Assembly (NCBI GenBank): GCA_036244855.1 | Contig: BQKZ01000327.1 | Location: forward strand, 35,124 to 49,800 | Length of the DNA: 14,677 nt | Reading direction: 5' to 3' | Source: Temnopleurus reevesii | Lineage: Eukaryota > Echinodermata > Echinoidea > Temnopleuroida > Temnopleuridae | Shown: piece after piece, positions 8,661 through 14,677 of the stretch | How positions within the stretch are numbered: the first letter of the stretch is position 1 | Layout: every line of letters begins with the position of its first letter | Program-made: the position numbers and the translations under genes | The notes under the pieces: model-generated | What the model saw: the letters and a program-made list of their open reading frames with translations, nothing else | The model's database searches: none | Told to the model about the DNA's origin: nothing

Positions 8661-10014
8661 TTATCAGCTATATATTACCGTGAAGGAAGAATGAGGAATT
8701 TTGATCTAGGATTTACTGATGTAGTTTGAAGAATATACGTGGGTACTTAAAAGAAACACTTTAACAAGACCATTTATGAAGATGATAAAACGACACGCTC
8801 ACGCTATAGAGAGCGAAATGTGATGGATATATATTGTTTTTCAAATGCGGGTTGTTTCATAACTCTCAGGCCTATAGAAAGATTGAAAGAGAATCAATAT
8901 GATATAATGTGATATAATTACTTAATGTCTGGAGGGCTGAGAAAGATGGATTAGGCTCCTTCGAGACAAACATGACAAAATAGACAGGGATGAAATAAGC
9001 TTTTAAAACCTTGGATTAGCCCATCGGTTGGGAAACTCCCTATTGTCTTGATAACCGGAGATTGCTTCTGAAACTTTTAAGTTTGAAACCGTCAGTGGTG
9101 GTTAAAAAAGAAAATCATTGCAATTGAGTACTATGTGCAATATTTGGTTCGAATAAATCGAAAACAAGATGCCTCGGGTGATACCCGTCCAGTTGTCTTC
9201 AATTCCAAATCGATTCTTCCTAATTTCTCTCTATAAATCTAACTTGTAGGTCGCAAGCAACACGTGGTTGAAATGTGATGTTCAAATGCATTAAACTTTT
9301 TTTGTCGAACTTCAGTAGTTTTACAATCAAGTCACAAAGACAACTGATGTCGATTACACTCTCGTGATATTGATTAACCTTCTACAGATTTGGACATCTG
9401 TACAACATTAGACGGGGATCAATGAAGATCAGGAAGGATTGGATTCGTTGGTCAAAACTACATGGAGCAAATTGTGTAATCTAAGCTGTATAGGAAGAAG
9501 GTGCTGACTCGGGAACGGATTCCCTAGAGAAGATCTCATCATTCCAATGAAGATTAATGTAGGACTTTATTTGAATAGTTTTATGGAGTTTAGCAATAAT
9601 TAAAAGAAGGGAAATCTACACCCATTAGATGGACATAGACATGATAGTGGACAAACATACACAGGAGAGGGGTGTCTCTTGCAAGCATCTCGAATTATTT
9701 AGGGTGATGTCAGATGTTGTCATCAAAAGCTTTTGCGATCAGAGTGACGGTAACTGATTCCATTTCTCCATTTCTTCTATTTTCATAGCAACCTTTCCCA
9801 CACACAGGCATTTCTCCGGTAACATGAGGAAAAGGAACTTTGAATCAACCTCTACCCATCTTCATTTCGAGGCTTGTAACATCAAATTGAAAATAAAACG
9901 AATCTGTACTTAGGATTAGGATGTGTGTGATCAGTCTTCGATGACAAGAGGTGTCATTTGGGGTTGTTTTCCTTTATCACGTGGACGGATTGATAGATAA
10001 GACGGGGAAGATTG

Positions 10015-10256
10015 ATAAATAAATAGATGGATAGAGAGATAGAGAGAGGAAAAAAGATAGACAGAGGGAAAGAGAGAGAGGGAGAGGGAGAAAGAGAGAG
10101 GGAGAGGTAGAAAGAGATAGAGAGGGAAAAAAAGAGAGACAGAGGGAAAGAGAGTGGGGGAGAGGGAGAAAGAGATAGAGAGAGGAAAAAAAGAGACAGA
10201 GGGAAAGAGAGAGAGGGAGAGGGAGAAAGAGATAGAGAGAGAAAGATAGAGGGATG

Positions 10257-10292
<36 letters not shown>

Positions 10293-10305
10293 AAAAAGGG
10301 GGAGA
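10015..10305. repeat. GA-rich tract with about 57-bp minisatellite units
   Basis: Almost pure purine on the plus strand (GA, GGA, GATA and short A runs). The block GACAGAGGGAAAGAGAG recurs at 10060, 10138 and 10195, giving units of 78 and 57 bp; the longer unit carries an extra 20-21 bp GA segment. The tract ends with a pure (GA)n run at about 10259-10287 and an A run. The long Ser/Leu/Pro open frame on the minus strand is an artefact of this repeat. Confidence 0.9.
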
Positions 10306-11668
10306 AGGGGTGAAGGTATCAGCGGAAACAATATCAAAAGGTGTAATGGGATGGATTAATCTATTGTGACTAGTGGATCTGGGGTTCTTTAGGGTACTTG
10401 CCCAGCCAAAGGGGTATCCTGTTTTTCAGTAACTGGTTCGGAAACTCTTTGCACTAGAATAGAAGCATACATCGGCAAATTGTGTTCAAATGGAATCGGT
10501 ATTTCTGTACCACATTGTGAATTTATAAGTAGTTTTTGTTTTCAGCGCGAAATTTATCATCAATATCTTCCCATGAAACCCCGTAAATTGTTAACACGTG
10601 GATCGACTGCAGAGAAAAAAAGAAAATTAAAGTGAAAAGCAAAACTGTTAATTAAACATAATTATGTTAATGAAATTCATGTAAACCTAAAATATTTCAT
10701 GAGCCAATGAGAACCATAATTGGAGTAGACCTTTTCTCTCTTAAAAAGAGAAAGCGCTGAAATAATCGAAAAATATCTTGTTACAATGAGAGAAATGGAA
10801 ACAAGGCCTAGATGATCTCACTGAAGTCCACTTAACCGGTATATGAGTAATTTCTCTCTAGCTGTTGGACACTTTCTTTGAAATCGAAGTAGAGATTTTG
10901 GGCCACTTTGGTTACGTGACCATAATTCTCTCCAAGGGGACTATCAACGGAAACTCCGTCCATGTCATTAGAAACTAAAAACAGACGACCGACCCCTAAA
11001 AGTAGGCCTAATCGATAGCAGATGGCTCGATAGCTTCACCTGAATCAATCAAGAAATGGCGCGTTTAAATTTCTACCATTTTCCCTCCGAAAGACAAGGA
11101 CGTGAGATAGAATGGTGAGCTCTCCTTGTAATGGCGGTTATATCAGGGCATTAGAATCTCTTCAAGATGGCAGACTTTCCAATAATGTGTTGCTCTTCTC
11201 TCTAGAAGGCGAGGCCTATCATGCATGTAATTATGAATCATGGAGCCTGGGGAATAGTATCGATTTCAACACTTCTGCTTGGATAATCCTGACCTAGTCA
11301 CTTTTCTGAAACCATGTAAAATCGATTACCACGTTAACATGTTAGAATCACATTCAATTTTGCTTGAACCATATTTGCTTGAATATTTAACTTTGCAAAA
11401 CAGGGTGTTGAAAGTTGGGTTACGGGACATATAAGTTTACGATGCATTTCAGATAAAGGAGTATCACGGGACACATTGTGTCCACATGAGATTTCATATA
11501 GGATAAATTGTAACTTAATACATTTCATTGACACCAAAATTGCATTTGATTGCATTTAAGTGAATTGGAGAATATATTAATACCACATTCAGTTTGATCA
11601 TGCGTCCCTTTGGACGATTTGGCTTTCAATTTCACATTTGTACATATCAAAAGATTATCATATTACAA

Positions 11669-11812
11669 GGGAGATAGAGAGGTAGGGAGATATACAGAGA
11701 AGCGAAGAGAGAAATAGAGAGAGAGAAAGGGAGTGAGGAAGAGAGAGGAAGATATGGAGGAAGAGAGAGAGAGAGAGAGAGGGGGATAGAAAGAAAGAGG
11801 GGGTTGAAAAGA
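11669..11812. repeat. Second GA-rich low-complexity tract
   Basis: Degenerate GA/GATA purine-rich sequence includes a pure (GA)n run at about 11764-11780. The minus-strand open frames here are Ser/Leu-rich translations of the CT strand and are not genes. Confidence 0.9.
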
Positions 11813-13458
11813 AATATGCAGCAGGTAAGTTACGATTTGTAACCAAATGAAATAAGAAATCAAAAGAATAGAAAATCAGTAAAGAGAAAATATATATTTA
11901 TATATATAAAGGAAATAAGACTTCTCGTTTGATTGCGTACAATTTATTGTGCGTGTGTAAAATGATGGATGAAATCAGGCAGGTATAAGGGCATAGACAA
12001 ACCAAGATCAGAATAATTAGGCCTATCACCATGCATGGCCGAAGGCAGCGGCAGACTGTGGTCTGAAGACTAAAATTCAAGCTCAAGTATAAGTCCAGCT
12101 TTACGTCGGCCTTGGAATGTTTTCATCCTAGCCTAAAGGGGGGAGCTTAAGGCCTTAAATCCGTGCATGACGGTCAAAATCTCCACGACTGATTGGAGGG
12201 TTGAAAATGAGGGTATACCGGTGTGTGATCCCAAAAGATTCCGAGATGTCATCTATTATTCATTGTTCTGATTCCCACGGATAACAAATACAATAGAAAG
12301 ATAGATTAAGTACAGATTGAAATCATGGTATGATTTCAGGTTTCATCTGTCTCGGAAAGCTGGGGCCATCTATATCATTCCATCAACTGAGATTACATTT
12401 CTACATTTCTATTTCGATGGGCAACGCAATGTTGGTGCGTGTCGAATCCATGCCGGGAAGGCAAAATCAATCGTTACACCTGAACATGTTCATAACATCA
12501 AACATTCATATGCCCTGCTTGAATTGAAGATTATTCATTAGAAAGTTCCACTCCTACTTTACAAGAACTATTGTAAAGAAAACATTAGTATTCTAAAATC
12601 GTGTTTTATTTACCATAACAATTGTCAAAATCATTTAGCGAAAGATAGCCAAGTGTTAAAAGGGTGATAAATTTGATTTCCCCCCCCCCCCTGAATATGT
12701 ATTTTTAAATATCCCTATTTTTATGCCAGTGTTCACTTTGTTTACAATATCTCTGCCCGAAACAATTAGCTATTCTTCATTTATCACATAAAGAAGATCA
12801 TGATCAATACCATTCAGAAAACATATTGCGTTCTCTGCATGTAAGTCACATTCGAAGAATGAACCTCCCATGAAGAAAGGCAAATCACACCACATGGAAT
12901 TCACCAATCAGTCCATTGACTGTTTCTGACAATGTTTACGCACTGGGAATATCTCCTTGTCACCATCAATAAAGTAACCCTCTCAGAAACAGAAATGAAA
13001 AATGATGTTTGAGGTATACAAGTCCTAGTTTATCAGGTTCAAAGGAATAATTGAATTTGTTTGTCATTAGTGTAAATTCGTAGAAAACCCAAGTCGTAAA
13101 TTGGCAAGATGAGGTCCTGATGAAATCTGAACCGTAAGGTTCAGTTCGATCAGTATAAAGCAAGAATTATTCTTGGAATCTTCACATACAGTTCACCTTC
13201 TTTAAAGGTTGCCCAATACATTACTACGTGGCAAAAAAAACCTGGTTAATACACGTACGTGAAGAATTCTCCACCTCTTTAGGATAGAAAACCATTTTAA
13301 TGTATTTTCATATTGACATTGGGTTAGGATGTGAAATAACAATATTTTATGCCAATTTCATTTCGATCAATCTCATAGCTGTAAGTATGGGGATAAAGAT
13401 TTTTTCCTGAAGAAGAATAAAATGATATGATTTCCCTAAAACAGTGTTATGACAAGCG

Positions 13459-13550
13459 TATTTACACCTATACTATCTCGCAGTTCTGAGGTCCGAGGTC
13501 GGGACATGTCTTTTGGACGGTGATGTTAAATGTCAGAATAGGCGTAAATA
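13459..13550. repeat. Right copy of the short inverted-repeat unit
   Basis: Same unit as at 1021-1112, with identical arms (13459-13472 and 13537-13550). It was therefore present before the two terminal copies diverged. Confidence 0.4.
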
Positions 13551-13846
13551 ATATTCTAAAAAAACTCTCCCATCCCAATTTCTCTCTTTGCATCTCTCTA
13601 ACAAGATGAAACAGTAAATACAATTTTACCTTTCGAGTACTTTACATTCAAAGTCAGCTGAAAATTTGTATTCTCTGGAAAAGCGCTGTTTAAATTCAAT
13701 TATTAGTATCATTATCTAAATTTAATTCGGATTCATCGTTACACTTGTGCCATCCGATAGCATTTGTAATAAATGACGACGATAGAATTCTATTTCCTAA
13801 AATTAACAGTATTTCATGATTTAAAGGATCCGTCAAATTAACTTAC

Positions 13847-14021
13847 TTTGGTAGTATTTGTAGGAGTCCTCCTCATCCGGTTCGAAGGCGTGGTCAGGTT
13901 CTCTGAATGACGTCAATCCAAAGTCTGTGATCTTGAGTACGAATCTACTATCCACCACGCAGTTTGAAGACTTGAGATTCCCGTGTGTAGCAATCACGCT
14001 ATTGTGCAGGTATAGCATGCC
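13847..14021 (-). CDS. Exon B', second copy of kinase-homology exon
   Basis: This copy has the same 175-nt length, splice sites (GTAAGT donor at 13846-13841, TTTCTAG acceptor above 14021) and phases as exon B, and its encoded protein is identical. It differs at seven bases, all synonymous, all in the 3' half of the exon (plus 13878-13926). It therefore looks functional: an allele or a close paralogue under purifying selection. Its natural 3' partner is exon C at 8221-8066; its 5' partner would be an exon A beyond the right edge. Confidence 0.92.
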
Positions 14022-14677
14022 CTAGAAATGATAAAAACGATAAAAATCGAAATGCTAAAATATATTTTTTTTTGCAACAGATATCTAGGTCAATCGATCC
14101 AGGGGTATCACAGAACTAATGAAATCAGTAACCTAAATAAAAGTTAAATCAAGAACAGGCTCCAACCAAGCTCACCCCTAAAGCAGAGACAAGGAATATG
14201 TATATACATTATAAACAACTCCATACTATTTTAAAGTCTTTCCGTGCGATTATTATTATTACAACAGTGTTGAATTTAGCAATAATTTGTAATTTGAGGA
14301 GAAATTTATAAAAAGAAGATTGCTTTTAACGGGAATTTGTCAAAAACAAATTTGTTCTCGTCATTACCACGAAATTTTTATATTCTGAGGGCCAATACAA
14401 TTATTTGTGTTTTTTTTTTCTTCTAAATATAGATTCAAATCCACCCCTGAATTTTAAAATCAGCGTTTTAATAGAGGAAATGGACAAAACATAGCTGGCT
14501 ATCTCCGGTCGGCCGTCCAAAGTTCTTCATATTGATCAATGCCCAAAGCACCAGAGAAGGATTTCAATTTGCTTCTCATGAAAAATATAGCTGGAATCTT
14601 GACGACCTTGGGGAAATATTTCAATTTGGCATGATTGTACTATGAGAGGCAATTTACAATGCCTAAAACGATGAGGG
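14022..14677. other. Intron upstream of exon B' in transcript sense
   Basis: Identical by eye to 1585-2240. It contains only the right copy of the possible antisense kinase-homology relic (NGNLSKTN from 14328, KAPE from 14545), which runs into the window end. No exon is visible. Confidence 0.7.

Larger units (their letters stand above)
8222..12448. other. Intron-like sequence between B' and C, repeat-rich
   Basis: Together with the part of the right repeat below exon B', this forms a phase-compatible 5.6-kb intron on the minus strand (13846 to 8222). It holds a retroposon-like tail, two GA-rich tracts and AGGCCT words. Open frames at 11112-11297 (plus), 11334-11555 (minus) and 11898-12086 (minus) have no recognisable motif and I do not call them genes. 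Confidence 0.7.
12449..14677. repeat. Terminal direct repeat, right copy
   Basis: Matches 1-2240 in the same orientation up to the last base of the window. The offset is 12448 at the left end, 12438 after the 11-base deletion and 12437 from about 1306 to the end. It contains exon B' and the right copies of the inverted-repeat unit (13459-13550) and of the possible antisense KHD relic (from 14328). Confidence 0.97.

Noticed and set aside
9388..9480. Plus-strand peptide with a WIRW-like segment preceded by a CTACAG acceptor-like site, resembling the start of a cyclase KHD
   Set aside because: Spacing does not match the family, there are no supporting motifs nearby and no donor was identified.
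10060..10260. CRISPR-like spaced repeats
   Set aside because: Spacers are themselves GA repeats and the setting is eukaryotic; it is a minisatellite.
9954..10337. 127-codon Ser/Leu/Pro-rich frame on minus strand
   Set aside because: Translation of a simple CT repeat; the same holds for 11658-11863.
11112..11297. 61-codon plus frame with a balanced amino-acid mix
   Set aside because: No motif, no splice context and no similarity I recognise.
12317..12541. 74-codon plus frame entering the right repeat
   Set aside because: No recognisable domain, and an overlapping second frame is open over the same bases. I could not separate it from chance.

Overview
The window looks like intron-rich, AT-rich, repeat-rich animal DNA with no prokaryotic gene organisation. 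The only convincing coding sequence is on the minus strand: four short exons of the kinase-homology domain (KHD) of a natriuretic-peptide-receptor-like, membrane (particulate) guanylate cyclase. The diagnostic motifs are [32 protein letters not shown] and [12 protein letters not shown], all bounded by good GT/AG splice sites with matching phases. The host is probably an echinoderm (sea urchin-like). This is an inference from the kind of receptor cyclase, the retroposon-like ends with AATAAA plus pentamer/hexamer tails, and repeated TAGGCCTA words. I cannot name a species.

Layout in plus coordinates: 1-2240 is the first copy of a long terminal direct repeat containing exon B (1410-1584). An intron with a (CA)n microsatellite follows, and it carries a possible decayed KHD copy on the opposite strand at about 1891-2271. 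Exon A is at 3857-3928. A 4.1-kb stretch without recognisable exons holds the single N (6091) and a retroposon-like tail. Exon C is at 8066-8221. A 5.6-kb stretch with a second retroposon-like tail and two GA-rich tracts comes next. 12449-14677 is the second copy of the terminal repeat, with exon B' (13847-14021).

In the transcript direction (high to low coordinate) the exons come as B'-C-A-B, whereas the protein needs A-B-C. Phases fit for A to B (phase 0) and B to C (phase 1), but C to A would shift the frame into a stop. The start of the window (1-2240) matches its end (12449-14677) as a suffix-prefix overlap, so rotating the sequence restores A-B-C. Three explanations remain: two overlapping contigs joined in the wrong order, perhaps at the N; a head-to-tail tandem duplication with a period near 12.44 kb; or a circular molecule. 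The two repeat copies are not identical. About 22 of their roughly 30 substitutions lie within 1258-1489, the next 751 bases are identical by eye, and all seven exonic differences are synonymous. The copies are therefore two real alleles or paralogues with a recombination or conversion boundary, and not one sequence reported twice.

No complete gene, RNA gene, CRISPR array or intact transposase or reverse transcriptase was found. I did not find a convincing new molecular system. The strongest leads are the exon-order/overlap structure, the mosaic divergence and the possible antisense KHD relic.
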